A stretch of 64,000 nt of DNA, taken from Deltaproteobacteria bacterium. GTDB taxonomy: Bacteria; Myxococcota_A; Polyangia; JAAYKL01. Both the position numbers and the translations under genes were made by a program. Of this stretch, positions 34,630 through 43,754 are shown in pieces; the stretch's first letter is position 1; each line of letters begins with the position of its first letter. The stretch lies in the NCBI GenBank assembly GCA_030595125.1, contig JAUVDV010000011.1, forward strand, positions 16,726-80,725, written 5' to 3'. Under the pieces are notes generated by a model, which made no database searches, was not told the origin of the DNA, and saw only the letters and a program-made list of their open reading frames with translations.

Positions 34630-37600
34630 TCAGTCGGATGTCTCAACAGCAATCCTGGGCGCAAACAGCAGATACAAAGACGGCAATACGAACATGGTCA
34701 GCAAGGTCGCTGTGATGAGACCGCCGATGACAACCACGGCGAGCGGCCGTTGAACGTCAGCGCCGGGGCCGACGGCATAAACCATGGGGGCTATTCCCAG
34801 CACCGTAGTCGCGGCGGTCATCAGGAGCGCGCGAAAGCGCAGGCCGCATGCTTCAACGATTGCTTCACGTATCGGTCGTCCACTTTCTCGAAGCTGATTT
34901 ATGAAGGTTACCAGCACTGTTCCATTTTGCACCGCCACCCCGAACAGGGCGATGAATCCAACAGTGGATGGAACGTTGAGAGTGATTCCAAACAGGAGCA
35001 TGGACAGGACCCCTCCCACCAGCGCAAACGGCAGGTTTATCAAAACCAGAGCGGCGGATTTCAGGTTACCAAGCGCAGAAATCAGCATGAGAAAGATCAA
35101 TAGAATGGACATCGGTACGACGACACTCAGGCGTTTCATGGCGCGCTGCTGACTCTCGAAGGTTCCGCCGTATTCGAGCCAGTAACCCGGGGGCAGGTCA
35201 TCAGAGATGTTCTGCAATCGGCGCTGCGTCTCGGACACGAAACTCCCCAGATCACGTCCGCGAATGTTCGTCTCGACTACAACCCGGCGCATGTTGTTCT
35301 CGCGGCTGATCTGGGCCGGGCCTTCCACGCGCCGAATTTCTGCCACTCGCTCCAGCGGCACCCTGGCTCCGCTCGGGGAGTGAAGTAAAAGGCGGTTGAT
35401 CGCCTCGATGCTGTTGCGGCGACCTATCGGAAGACGCACGTTGACGCCGAAGCGCATTTGTCCATCGACCATCTCGGTGGCCACCTTGCCGCCGACGGCT
35501 GTTTCGACGAGCCCGTTCAGATCCGCCATGTTCAACTTGTAGCGGGCCATCTCCCGACGATCAGGGATGATCTCCAGCTGGCTGAACCCGGCGACCTGCT
35601 CGACGGTCACGTCCTTTGCGCCGGGAATGCCTCGCAGGACAGCCGCGATCAAGTAGGCCTTTTCTTTGAGAAGATCGATGTCACGACCGAATACCTTGAC
35701 GGCCAGGTCGCTCTTCACGCCGGAGATCAGTTCGTTGACGCGTAGCGCTATCGGCTGGCTGAAAGCCAATCGAATACCGGGAATGTGCCCAAGTTTCGTT
35801 TGAATATCCGCGACCAGTTGCTCGCTGTCTCGTCCGGTCGTCCACTCGGATTGGGGATGCAACATGATGAGCAGATCGGTTTGTTCCGGTCCCATCGGGT
35901 CTTCCGAGATCTCTGCCCGACCGGTTTTGGACACGACCGTCCTGACCTCGGGAAAGGTCAACAACTCCTTTTCCATGAATTCGGAGGTCTTGATAGAACC
36001 CGCCAAAGAAGCGTTTGGTAACCGAACCACGTTGACGGCGATAGCGCCCTCGTTCAATTCCGGCAGGAACTCCATGCCCAGAAATGGAATTGAGGCCAGG
36101 GCCGCCATGAACATTACAACAGCCACGATGAGCGTGGCCTTCCGGTGATTCAGCGTGGCGTTCAGAAGGCGGGTGTATCGCCTGCGCAGACCGGTAAAGA
36201 TGCGCGATTCCCCGGCCGCCGGCCCCGATTTCATCAGGTACGAGAGGACGACCGGGACAACAGTCAAGGCGGCGATGAGCGAGCCCAGCATGGCAAAGAT
36301 CATGGTCGTGGCCAGCGGCTTGAACATCTTGCCTTCCATGCCTTCCAGAGTGAACAACGGCACGAAAACCAACACGATGATGAAGATGGAGAAAACGATG
36401 GGTCTGGCGACTTCCACCACCGCTCGAATAATGACCCGCGAGCGATCGTCATTGGGATTGTCGCGCAAATGCCGTGTGACATTCTCCGTGACGACGATCG
36501 AGCCGTCGACGACCATGCCGATGGCGATGGCGAGGCCTCCGAGCGTCATCAGGTTGGCGCTGAGTTCACCGAAATCCATGAATGTGAAAGCCAGGAGGGC
36601 CGTAATTGGCAAGCTGAAAGCGGCTGTAATCGCAGCACGCAGGTTGCCGATAAGCAGGAAAAGGACGAGGACGACGAAAAGTCCGCCTTGCAGCAACGCA
36701 CTGCCGACCGTGCTGATAACAGCGGCGACCAGTTCGGTGCGGTCATAGAAAATGTTGAAACTCACACCTTCCGGCAAGGATTGCTTTATTGAAGGCAACG
36801 CGGCCTTGACACGCTCCACGACCTCCTTTGAGTTCTCACCTTTGAGCATGATTACCATTCCCGCAACGATCTCCCCCTTGCCGTCCCGCGATACGGCGCC
36901 GAGTCGGGTCATGTGGCTTTCCACCACATCTCCAATCTCGCGGATTGTGATGGGGGTGCCGTCCTGTGCGTGCAATACGACGTTGCGAATATCTTCGCTG
37001 GAACCGAACAACCCCACGTTGCGGATATTCTCTTGCTCCCAGTCCTGAATAATGAAGGAGCCGCCGGCGTTGGCGTTGTTGGCCTCCAGCGACTCGACAA
37101 CTTCGTCGAGTGTCAGGCGGTATTTCAAAAGTCGATCGGGATCAACGCGCACCTCAATTTGGCGCACCAATCCTCCAAAACTGTTGACCTCGTTGACACC
37201 GGGGATCGTTCGCAACCTTGGGGCCACCAGCCAATCCTGCATGGTGCGCAGCTCGGTCAGATTGTGATGGTCACTTTGCAGATTGTACTGGAGGACTTCA
37301 CCCAGACCCGTGCTGATCGGTCCCATTTCCGGTTCCACTCCCGGCGGAAGCTGTTCCTTCGCCGCTTGCAGACGCTCGAAAACGAGTTGTCTGGCGAAAT
37401 AGGTGTCTACATGATCCTCGAAGACGACGACTACCTGGGAGAGCCCCGTCTTTGACATGGAGCGCACAAGCTTGACGTGCGGCAGTCCCCCCATGACGGT
37501 CTCGATGGGGAAGGTCACCTGCTGTTCAATGTCCAGCGGCCCGAGGCCTTCAGACTCTGTGAGGATCATGACCTGCTGGTTTGAGGCATCGGGGAACGCG

Positions 37601-37698
37601 TCTATGGGAAGGCGTACCCATGATATCAATCCAATCACAATGGATATAGCTGCGCCGATCAGCACCATCAGACGGCGGCGCATGATGAATTCAATCAT
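34630..37698 (-). CDS. HME-RND metal efflux transporter, CzcA-like
   Basis: 1022 aa, 12-helix RND. N-terminus FIMRRRLMVLIGAAISIVIGL, then PIDAFPDASNQQVMI and QVTFPIETVMGGLP. The helix 4 relay reads GMVVDGSIVVTENVTRHL, closer to divalent-metal CzcA/CnrA forms than to CusA. ATG 37698 has GAGGAG just upstream and starts 12 bases after the adaptor stop. Last gene of the minus-strand czc operon. Confidence 0.92.
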   Translation of the reverse strand: MIEFIMRRRLMVLIGAAISIVIGLISWVRLPIDAFPDASNQQVMILTESEGLGPLDIEQQVTFPIETVMGGLPHVKLVRSMSKTGLSQVVVVFEDHVDTYFARQLVFERLQAAKEQLPPGVEPEMGPISTGLGEVLQYNLQSDHHNLTELRTMQDWLVAPRLRTIPGVNEVNSFGGLVRQIEVRVDPDRLLKYRLTLDEVVESLEANNANAGGSFIIQDWEQENIRNVGLFGSSEDIRNVVLHAQDGTPITIREIGDVVESHMTRLGAVSRDGKGEIVAGMVIMLKGENSKEVVERVKAALPSIKQSLPEGVSFNIFYDRTELVAAVISTVGSALLQGGLFVVLVLFLLIGNLRAAITAAFSLPITALLAFTFMDFGELSANLMTLGGLAIAIGMVVDGSIVVTENVTRHLRDNPNDDRSRVIIRAVVEVARPIVFSIFIIVLVFVPLFTLEGMEGKMFKPLATTMIFAMLGSLIAALTVVPVVLSYLMKSGPAAGESRIFTGLRRRYTRLLNATLNHRKATLIVAVVMFMAALASIPFLGMEFLPELNEGAIAVNVVRLPNASLAGSIKTSEFMEKELLTFPEVRTVVSKTGRAEISEDPMGPEQTDLLIMLHPQSEWTTGRDSEQLVADIQTKLGHIPGIRLAFSQPIALRVNELISGVKSDLAVKVFGRDIDLLKEKAYLIAAVLRGIPGAKDVTVEQVAGFSQLEIIPDRREMARYKLNMADLNGLVETAVGGKVATEMVDGQMRFGVNVRLPIGRRNSIEAINRLLLHSPSGARVPLERVAEIRRVEGPAQISRENNMRRVVVETNIRGRDLGSFVSETQRRLQNISDDLPPGYWLEYGGTFESQQRAMKRLSVVVPMSILLIFLMLISALGNLKSAALVLINLPFALVGGVLSMLLFGITLNVPSTVGFIALFGVAVQNGTVLVTFINQLRESGRPIREAIVEACGLRFRALLMTAATTVLGIAPMVYAVGPGADVQRPLAVVVIGGLITATLLTMFVLPSLYLLFAPRIAVETSD

Positions 37699-37709
37699 GT
37701 TGATTCTCC

Positions 37710-39017
37710 TCAATGTGCGCAGCCTGCGCCCATTTTCGAGCGCAGCACGTCGGATTTCATGAGAAAGGCGCCGTCGGCTATGATCACCTCGCTACCAGCG
37801 AGGCCATTTGTCACCTCGACAAGACCGTCAAAAGTCCTTCCTGTAACTATCGGCCGTCGCACGTAGTAGTCATCTTCGTGATGAATAAAGACAAAGGTTC
37901 GACGCTCATCTTCGAGCGTGGCGCTTTTCGGCACGGTAAGTACCTCCTTATCGCCGACAAGAAAGATCTTCACCCCGGCGAACATTCCGGCCAGCAAACG
38001 CCCTTTTTGATTTGGTACCGCGATGCGCACCTTGACGGTGCGAGACGATTCGCTCATGGCGGGGCTGACGAAATCCACGGTCCCTGGAAACTGTTCATCA
38101 GGGAAAGCCCTGACCTCTATTTGAGCGGTGAGATTCTCCTGCGCCTGCTCGTGCGTGACGCGTGCGACGTCCTGTTCGTAGAGATCGGCCCAGACCCACA
38201 ACGAAGAGTTTTCGCCGATCGTCGCGATCGACGTCTCCGGTCTTGCTATCTCGCCTGCAACCGCGTGCATTTCGAGCACCGTGCCCGCCGCCGGTGCGCG
38301 CAAGACGAGCCTGCCCCTCGATTTGGCCCGGGTCAGCGCGCGGGCAGACGACGGGGTCTTGCCGAGCCTGACGAGCTTTCCGAATGCGCCATCTGTTCTG
38401 ATCCGAGCCGCATCCAGTTCCTGTCTGGCCAGTAGCAGCTCTTTCTCCGATGAGATGGCTTCCTTTCTCAACGCCTCTACCCGGTCATGATTGCGTGAAG
38501 CGAGTTTGAGAATTCCCCGCGCCTCGAGATAAGTCGCCTCTGCATCACCCACAGCAACCGATTCGAACTCGATCAGAGGTTGGCCCGGCTCGACCTTGTC
38601 ACCGAGCGTGACGTGGACCTTTCGGATGATCCCTTCTGTCTGGGTGCTCACATGAGTAACGCGCCGCTCGTCGAACTGCACTTCTCCTGTGAGAGTCAGA
38701 GGAACGGTGACCGATTTCTTTTTGGGCTTCACGGTTTTCAGAAGGCCGCCGTCAAAGAGATTCGCGGAGGCTTTGACAACTCCTACTTCATAGCGACAGT
38801 CGTCGCACTCATAGGTCTGGATGCTGTGCTCGCAGGAAGCGGCGAAGAGATCTGCAACCGGCAAGTCTAGGTCAGAGACCTCGTTCTCCTCGTGGTCCTC
38901 CTGGCCGTGGCCCTCATTGTCGTTGGCATCGACGTGTTTCTCTTCTGGCGAGCAGGCCGTCAGAGCCAGGGAAACCAGCGCGCTGACAAGCAGATTCTTG
39001 TGAAATAGATTTTTCAT
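37710..39017 (-). CDS. RND periplasmic adaptor (CzcB-like), lipoprotein with N-terminal metal site
   Basis: 435 aa. Lipobox LTAC, then a His/Glu/Asp-rich stretch (HVDANDNEGHGQEDHEENE) and a four-residue metal-type site in CEHSIQTYECDDCRYEVGVVK, an N-terminal motif of some Czc adaptors. Lipoyl/barrel parts follow (VHVTLGDKVEPGQPLIEFES). C-terminus ends GAGCAH. ATG 39017 overlaps the OMF stop (ATGA). Confidence 0.9.
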   Translation of the reverse strand: MKNLFHKNLLVSALVSLALTACSPEEKHVDANDNEGHGQEDHEENEVSDLDLPVADLFAASCEHSIQTYECDDCRYEVGVVKASANLFDGGLLKTVKPKKKSVTVPLTLTGEVQFDERRVTHVSTQTEGIIRKVHVTLGDKVEPGQPLIEFESVAVGDAEATYLEARGILKLASRNHDRVEALRKEAISSEKELLLARQELDAARIRTDGAFGKLVRLGKTPSSARALTRAKSRGRLVLRAPAAGTVLEMHAVAGEIARPETSIATIGENSSLWVWADLYEQDVARVTHEQAQENLTAQIEVRAFPDEQFPGTVDFVSPAMSESSRTVKVRIAVPNQKGRLLAGMFAGVKIFLVGDKEVLTVPKSATLEDERRTFVFIHHEDDYYVRRPIVTGRTFDGLVEVTNGLAGSEVIIADGAFLMKSDVLRSKMGAGCAH

Positions 39018-40267
39018 TGTGATTCCTCCCCGGCAATTGCGCGTAGACGACTGCAGTCGATTTGCGCCTGGGCGAGTGTGCTGAGAAATTGTCCCCTGGT
39101 TTCGAGCAGAGTGCGGCGAGCGTCGATCACTTCGAGGAGAGTCGTCTCGCCGAGCTGATAGGTCCGTTCGATCACCCGGGCAGCGGATTCGGCTCGCGGC
39201 AAGATACGCTTGTTGTAGCGGGTTGCCAGCATCGTGCCCGCCTGGCACTGCGACTGGGCTTCAATGGCGCGTATCTCGAGGTCGATCCGCTCGGATTCGA
39301 GTTTGTTCTTTTGCGCGGCCAACATTTGCTGTGAGCGTTGGATATTGCCCGTGTTCCAGTTCCACAATGGCAATTCGATTGCCAACCCGGCGCCGTATGC
39401 TCTGCGGTCCAACCCGTGATCCGTGAATACTTCGACGGCGAAGGACGGTACCCGTGCCCTGCGTTCAACGGTGACGTTGGCCTCCAGCGCATTGACCCGC
39501 GCCCTGGCGGCATCCAACGTCGGGTGCTTCGCAGCTCTTTTTCTGGCCAGTTCCATTGTTATCGGGCCGGGAAGTTGGGTCAGGTCGGCTACTGCCACGA
39601 GTCGCTCGCCATCGTCGGAACCAAGCCATGTTGCGAGCGCAGCGCGACTGGCGATCATTGCCAATTCGGCGACTTCAAGCTCACCGGCGACCTTCTCTGC
39701 CTCCACCTCCACACGCGTTGCCTCGACCGGCCGGACCTCACCCTCCTCGACTCGCCGTCTGACGGTCGCCGATAGTGTGGCCATCTGGCCATCGAGGTCA
39801 CCCAACGCGCCGACTCGCTCCTGCGAGTAGACGAGGGTCCAGAACAGGACGCGAAGTTGCAGCAGGACGCCACGGCGCAGCGCTTCGGTTTGCGCATCAG
39901 CAACATCCACCTTGGCGTGGGCAGCGTCCATCCTGGAGTTGCGCTGTGCGATCCAGCCAAGCGGGATCGAAAGAGCGAGCCCCCACTCAATCCCGGACGC
40001 GGAATTGTCTATCGGTTTTCCGTAAGCTGCCCTGGCCTCCACGCTCGGATTGGGTGCGGCCCGCTCCGCGTCTACCGCAGCGTGTGCTGCCGCTATCTCG
40101 TGTCGGCCTGCGCCGATTTGCGGATGATCATCGACGAGTTTGACGATATCCTGCCAGGTGATTTCGATTTTTGGATTCGCAGTAGCCTCCGGGGGCACGG
40201 CGATCAGAAACGAGATCATTACAACCGACCAGGGGACACAGGCCGGCACCAAGTTTAAGTTTTTCAT
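39014..40267 (-). CDS. Outer-membrane efflux channel, CzcC-like
   Basis: 417 aa. Signal peptide ends near ATAN; OEP repeats with GLALSIPLGWIAQRNSRMDAA and LAIELPLWNWNTGNIQRSQQML. Near the C-terminus, TYQLGETTLLEVIDARRTLLETR is the family's conserved turn. First gene of the minus-strand OMF-adaptor-pump operon. A weak sigma-54-like site lies upstream at 40296-40311. Confidence 0.9.
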   Translation of the reverse strand: MKNLNLVPACVPWSVVMISFLIAVPPEATANPKIEITWQDIVKLVDDHPQIGAGRHEIAAAHAAVDAERAAPNPSVEARAAYGKPIDNSASGIEWGLALSIPLGWIAQRNSRMDAAHAKVDVADAQTEALRRGVLLQLRVLFWTLVYSQERVGALGDLDGQMATLSATVRRRVEEGEVRPVEATRVEVEAEKVAGELEVAELAMIASRAALATWLGSDDGERLVAVADLTQLPGPITMELARKRAAKHPTLDAARARVNALEANVTVERRARVPSFAVEVFTDHGLDRRAYGAGLAIELPLWNWNTGNIQRSQQMLAAQKNKLESERIDLEIRAIEAQSQCQAGTMLATRYNKRILPRAESAARVIERTYQLGETTLLEVIDARRTLLETRGQFLSTLAQAQIDCSRLRAIAGEESQ

Positions 40268-40295
40268 TTAACGTATTCCTCAACATCAACGCCAT

Positions 40296-40311
40296 CGCAC
40301 AACACGAGCCA
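40296..40311 (-). promoter_or_regulatory. Weak sigma-54-like promoter before the CzcC-like gene
   Basis: Minus strand reads TGGCTC-GTGTT-GTGCG. GG and GC are 10 bases apart but three positions deviate from consensus. It is 29 bases upstream of the gene start, so it could be chance. Confidence 0.3.
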
Positions 40312-40397
40312 TGCTTGACCGTTTCATCTTGTGTCGACAGATCGCCGGCTTCGCCGAATTGATCGAACGAAGGACAAACTGTTTTCAGGTGAAAGGG

Positions 40398-40718
40398 TCA
40401 GGCTCGCGGTGGACGGTAGATGCCGGGGTGGATTCCGGAAGGAAGGGGGGCATCGAAAGAAAAGAATTCGTGCTTCGTAGTATTGGTGTCGGCTCGAACG
40501 AAGGTAGCCGCAAATGAACAAAGTGCGAAAATGTGTCCCGGGCAACAAAGGCACGGGCAGCCGTCGTCGCATGGTCCATCATCATCGCCGTCGGGACAGG
40601 GGGTTCCATCGCTATGAGACGCGTGGCTCTCATGTGGAGCTGTGACAGGCAACGCCGGAATGATGACGGAGACAAGAAGGATCGTCAGCACCAACAATGA
40701 TGTGAGGTGTTTCGTCAT
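40398..40718 (-). CDS. Small exported Cys/His/Asp-rich protein, probable metal binder
   Basis: 106 aa. Signal peptide (LLVLTILLVSVIIPALPVTA), then HESHASHSDG, an acidic Cys-bearing segment (CPDGDDDGPCDDGCPCLCCPGH) and a C-terminal YRPPRA. Eight Cys and several His/Asp point to periplasmic metal binding. Position just upstream of the czc operon supports a metal sensor or buffer, but no function is known to me. ATG 40718 is preferred to the TTG two codons earlier. Confidence 0.6.
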   Translation of the reverse strand: MTKHLTSLLVLTILLVSVIIPALPVTAPHESHASHSDGTPCPDGDDDGPCDDGCPCLCCPGHIFALCSFAATFVRADTNTTKHEFFSFDAPLPSGIHPGIYRPPRA

Positions 40719-40763
40719 CGCCAATACATACTATCACGTTTGAACAGGTTGGCGACTAAATCA

Positions 40764-41165
40764 CTAGATAAAGTAGTCTTTGAGGCGGCGCTCGATTTCG
40801 TCGCGTACTTCGCAAAATGCGACGAGGCGTTCTTCGGGCGATCCGTTTACTGCGGCGGGGTCGGGCAAACCCCAGTGAATTTGTTCGACTGTTCGCAGAA
40901 AGACCGGACACACCTCATTGGCGCACAGAGTGATCACCGTGGTAACCGATTCGGTGTCAATGTCGTCAACGGTCTTGGAGAAGTGAGCGGAGATGTCGAT
41001 GCCCTTGAGGGAGAGCGCCGCGATGGCCTCGGGTCTGACGGATGTCGGCGTGGATCCGGCGGAGGAAATCTTTACGTCGGCCGGCGCCATTGCCCGTGCC
41101 AGCCCTTGCGCCATCTGGCTTCGGGCCGAGTTTGCGACGCACATGAACAGTATGTGTTTGCTCAT
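40764..41165 (-). CDS. arsC: Arsenate reductase, thioredoxin-coupled (LMW phosphatase fold)
   Basis: 133 aa. Active-site loop C9-x5-R-S (FMCVANSARSQMAQ); the second pair of redox Cys lies in LCANEVCPVF, as in the staphylococcal ArsC C82/C89 pair; GLPDPA holds the general-acid Asp. Reduces arsenate to arsenite, regenerated by thioredoxin. Starts 31 bases after the peroxiredoxin stop. No arsenite pump gene is seen in the window. Confidence 0.9.
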   Translation of the reverse strand: MSKHILFMCVANSARSQMAQGLARAMAPADVKISSAGSTPTSVRPEAIAALSLKGIDISAHFSKTVDDIDTESVTTVITLCANEVCPVFLRTVEQIHWGLPDPAAVNGSPEERLVAFCEVRDEIERRLKDYFI

Positions 41166-41196
41166 GTAGTTAACAATCCGCGAATCATAGTTTGCG

Positions 41197-41910
41197 TTAC
41201 TCGTTGGGCTTCCACACCTTCCAGACATTGCCCACCAGTTCGGGGCCGACTTTCAGGATCGGCTTGCCCGGTTCCCAGCCGGCGGGGCAAACCTCCGCGC
41301 CCTTTGTGGCGCGAACGTGCTGGAAGGCCTGAACCTGCCGTATGGACTCGCTTACATTTCTTCCAACCGGCGGGGTCAGAATCTCCATCGCCTGAATGAC
41401 TCCGTCCGGGTCGATAATGAAACGCCCCCTCACATCCACTCCCGAGGCTTCATCGTAGATACCGTACACCGATCCGATACGTCCGCCCGCGTCGGAGAGC
41501 ATGGGGAAGGGGAATCCTCCGTCGACCATCTTGGACAGTTCCTGCTCCTGCCACATCTTGTGCACGAAACGACTGTCCGTGCTGCAAGACAGAACCTGTA
41601 CGCCCAGCTTGTTGAACTCTTCGGCCTTGTCGGCGACCGCCGACAGCTCGGTCGGTCAGACGAAGGTGAAATCGCCGGGGTAGAAACAGAGGAAAACCCA
41701 CTTGCCCCGGAAGTCCGAGAGTTTCACGTTTTTGAATCCGCCCTCGTGATATGCACCCGCGCCGAAATCGGGCGCTTCTTTTCCAACCATGACCTGCATC
41801 TTCGTCTCCTTTTTCGTTTGGTCGCTCCCGGGCGATTCCGACGGTTCATTTTTGTGGTCGATCGGACCCTGGCCCGGTTCAACACAGCCCTGCGGTTTGT
41901 CTTCCGTCAT
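41197..41910 (-). CDS. Selenocysteine-containing peroxiredoxin (in-frame UGA at peroxidatic position)
   Basis: 237 aa if UGA at 41656-41658 is read as selenocysteine. The reading frame is [20 protein letters not shown], where every ordinary AhpC/Prx1-type enzyme has Cys. The resolving Cys lies in [12 protein letters not shown]. The frame is otherwise open across the whole length and the downstream part keeps all family motifs ([29 protein letters not shown]). Sec is residue 85 from ATG 41910, or 48 from the internal ATG 41799. The long start is favoured because related selenoprotein Prxs, as I recall, have such tails, but both have usable ribosome sites. A hairpin fits a bacterial SECIS. Confidence 0.88.
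41628..41645 (-). promoter_or_regulatory. Candidate bacterial SECIS hairpin
   Basis: On the mRNA, UGUCGGCG-GU-CGCCGACA forms a perfect stem starting 11 nt after UGA (practically a 7-bp stem with GGUC loop). Loop G residues are 18-19 nt after UGA, in the range reported for SelB-recognised elements (about 16-37). Confidence 0.7.
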
Positions 41911-41933
41911 GATCCTTCCTCTCTATACTTCGT

Positions 41934-43568
41934 TCAGTTCCCCTCCATCATTGCGGCGATATCACCCTGAACATCACCGATGGGTTTGATGTCGAAATTC
42001 TCTACCAGTACTTTTACCACGTTGGGAGAGATAAAAGCGGGAAGAGTCGGGCCCAGGCGGATGCCCTTGACGCCCAGGTGCAGCAGCGCCAGAAGAACGG
42101 TCACGGCCTTCTGTTCGTACCATGCGATATCGAAAGAGATGGGCAGCTCGTTGATGTCGTCCAGCCCGAAGACCTCCTTGAGCTTGAGCGCCACCACGGC
42201 GAGTGAATAAGAATCGTTGCACTGTCCGGCGTCGAGGACCCGGGGAATTCCGCCGATGTCGCCCAGATCCAGCTTGTTGTAGCGGTATTTGGCGCAACCG
42301 GCAGTCAGGATGATGGTGTCCTTCGGCAGGTTTTGCGCCACCTCGGTGTAGTAGGAACGGCCCTTCTGGCGGCCGTCGCAGCCGGCCATTACCACGAATC
42401 GTTTGACGGCGCCGCTCTTGACCGCATCGACGATCTTGTCGGCCAGGGCCAGGATCTGTGCGTGGGCAAATCCGCCGGTGATCTGTCCCGACTCGAGCCC
42501 GGTGGGCGGCTCGCAGTTGCGGGCCATCTCGATGATGGCGGAGAAGTCCTTTTTGCCTCCCTGTGTTCGATCCTCGATGTGAGTCACGCCGGGATAGGCC
42601 ACTCGTCCCGTGGTGAAGATGCGTTCTTTGTAGGTATCCTTGACCGGCATGATGCAATTGGTGGTGAGCAGGATGGGGCCGTTAAAGGAGGCGAACTCCT
42701 TTTGTTGCTGCCACCAGGCATTGCCGTAGTTGCCCACGAGGTGATCGTACTTCTTGAGAGCCGGATAGTAGTGGGCCGGCAGCATCTCGCCGTGGGTGTA
42801 GATGTCGACACCGGCGTCCACGCTCTGTTCGAGCAGTTCTTCCAGATCCTTGAGGTCATGGCCGGAGATCAGGATGCCGGGGCGGTCGCGAACGCCGATT
42901 TCCACCTGGGTTATTTCCGGTTGACCGTAAGCAGCGTTGTTGGCCGTATCGAGCAGGGCCATGGCGGTCACAGCAAGCTCGCCCGCTTTCATGACCATGC
43001 CCACCATCTCGTCCTGTGTCAGGTCTTTCGTCGTGGAGGCCAGCGCCTCGAACAGGAAGTTGTAGATGGCTGGATCCTCGTGGCCCAGCACGGCGGCGTG
43101 ATCGGTGTATGCGGCGATGCCTTTCAGACCGTAGATCAGCAGCCAGCGAAGGGAGCGAATATCCTCGTTTTCGGTGGCCAATATGCCAACCGAGGCGGCC
43201 CGGTCCGAGTACGTGTCCGGAGCGCCTGTCCAGGTGGCGGCGTCGTGATCCGGCCCGGCGCCGTTGTGCAGAGCCCTGGTTTCGTCGCGCACTTTCAGTG
43301 CCTGGTCGATGACCTTTGAGACGTGATCCGCGTCGAAATCCACGTTGGTGATCGTGCTGAACAACCCCTCGGCAACGAACCGACCGATTGAAAGCGGAAC
43401 TTCCGTGCCGGCGTCTCGAGCCGCCTGCGCGTGCAGCGATATTCCCCTTAACGTGTAGATCAACAGGTCCTGAAGATTGGAGGTGGGCTCTTCCTTGCCG
43501 CACACCCCTCGCTTCGCACAACCTATATTCTTGACGGTTTCCTGACACTGATAACAAAACATGGACAT
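41934..43568 (-). CDS. hcp: Hybrid-cluster protein (hydroxylamine/NO reductase)
   Basis: 544 aa, full length. N-terminal [22 protein letters not shown] gives the C-x2-C-x11-C-x5-C-type cluster site of class I enzymes. Hybrid-cluster ligands are within [25 protein letters not shown] and [10 protein letters not shown]. Reduces hydroxylamine or NO. Start ATG 43568 has GGGAG at 8 bases. A TTGACA-N16-TATGGG promoter lies at 43638-43665. Only 23 bases separate it from the selenoperoxiredoxin gene. Confidence 0.96.
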   Translation of the reverse strand: MSMFCYQCQETVKNIGCAKRGVCGKEEPTSNLQDLLIYTLRGISLHAQAARDAGTEVPLSIGRFVAEGLFSTITNVDFDADHVSKVIDQALKVRDETRALHNGAGPDHDAATWTGAPDTYSDRAASVGILATENEDIRSLRWLLIYGLKGIAAYTDHAAVLGHEDPAIYNFLFEALASTTKDLTQDEMVGMVMKAGELAVTAMALLDTANNAAYGQPEITQVEIGVRDRPGILISGHDLKDLEELLEQSVDAGVDIYTHGEMLPAHYYPALKKYDHLVGNYGNAWWQQQKEFASFNGPILLTTNCIMPVKDTYKERIFTTGRVAYPGVTHIEDRTQGGKKDFSAIIEMARNCEPPTGLESGQITGGFAHAQILALADKIVDAVKSGAVKRFVVMAGCDGRQKGRSYYTEVAQNLPKDTIILTAGCAKYRYNKLDLGDIGGIPRVLDAGQCNDSYSLAVVALKLKEVFGLDDINELPISFDIAWYEQKAVTVLLALLHLGVKGIRLGPTLPAFISPNVVKVLVENFDIKPIGDVQGDIAAMMEGN

Positions 43569-43637
43569 TGCAGCATCTCCCTTCTGAAGTCGTTCACGCC
43601 GCAAAAGGCGCGGTCGAAGTAATCTTGTGGCTTCATA

Positions 43638-43665
43638 CCCATAATGACCCAAACGCCCCTGTCAA
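43638..43665 (-). promoter_or_regulatory. Possible sigma-70-type promoter for hcp, with palindrome
   Basis: Minus strand: TTGACA, 16 bases, TATGGG. The palindrome ATACC-C-GGTAT (43665-43675) overlaps its upstream edge and may be an operator. Identity of any regulator unknown. Confidence 0.4.
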
Positions 43666-43754
43666 TACCCGGTATCACCGAAGTTCGCTCGAATCCGATT
43701 CCCGGCTACTGCTTTGCATGTTTTTTTTAGGAGTACGGCAAAAACGCTGGTTTT

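Noticed and set aside
41656..41658. TGA reading as a nonsense mutation, making the peroxiredoxin a pseudogene
   Set aside because: It falls exactly on the catalytic Cys codon, the frame is intact on both sides, and a SECIS-like hairpin follows.
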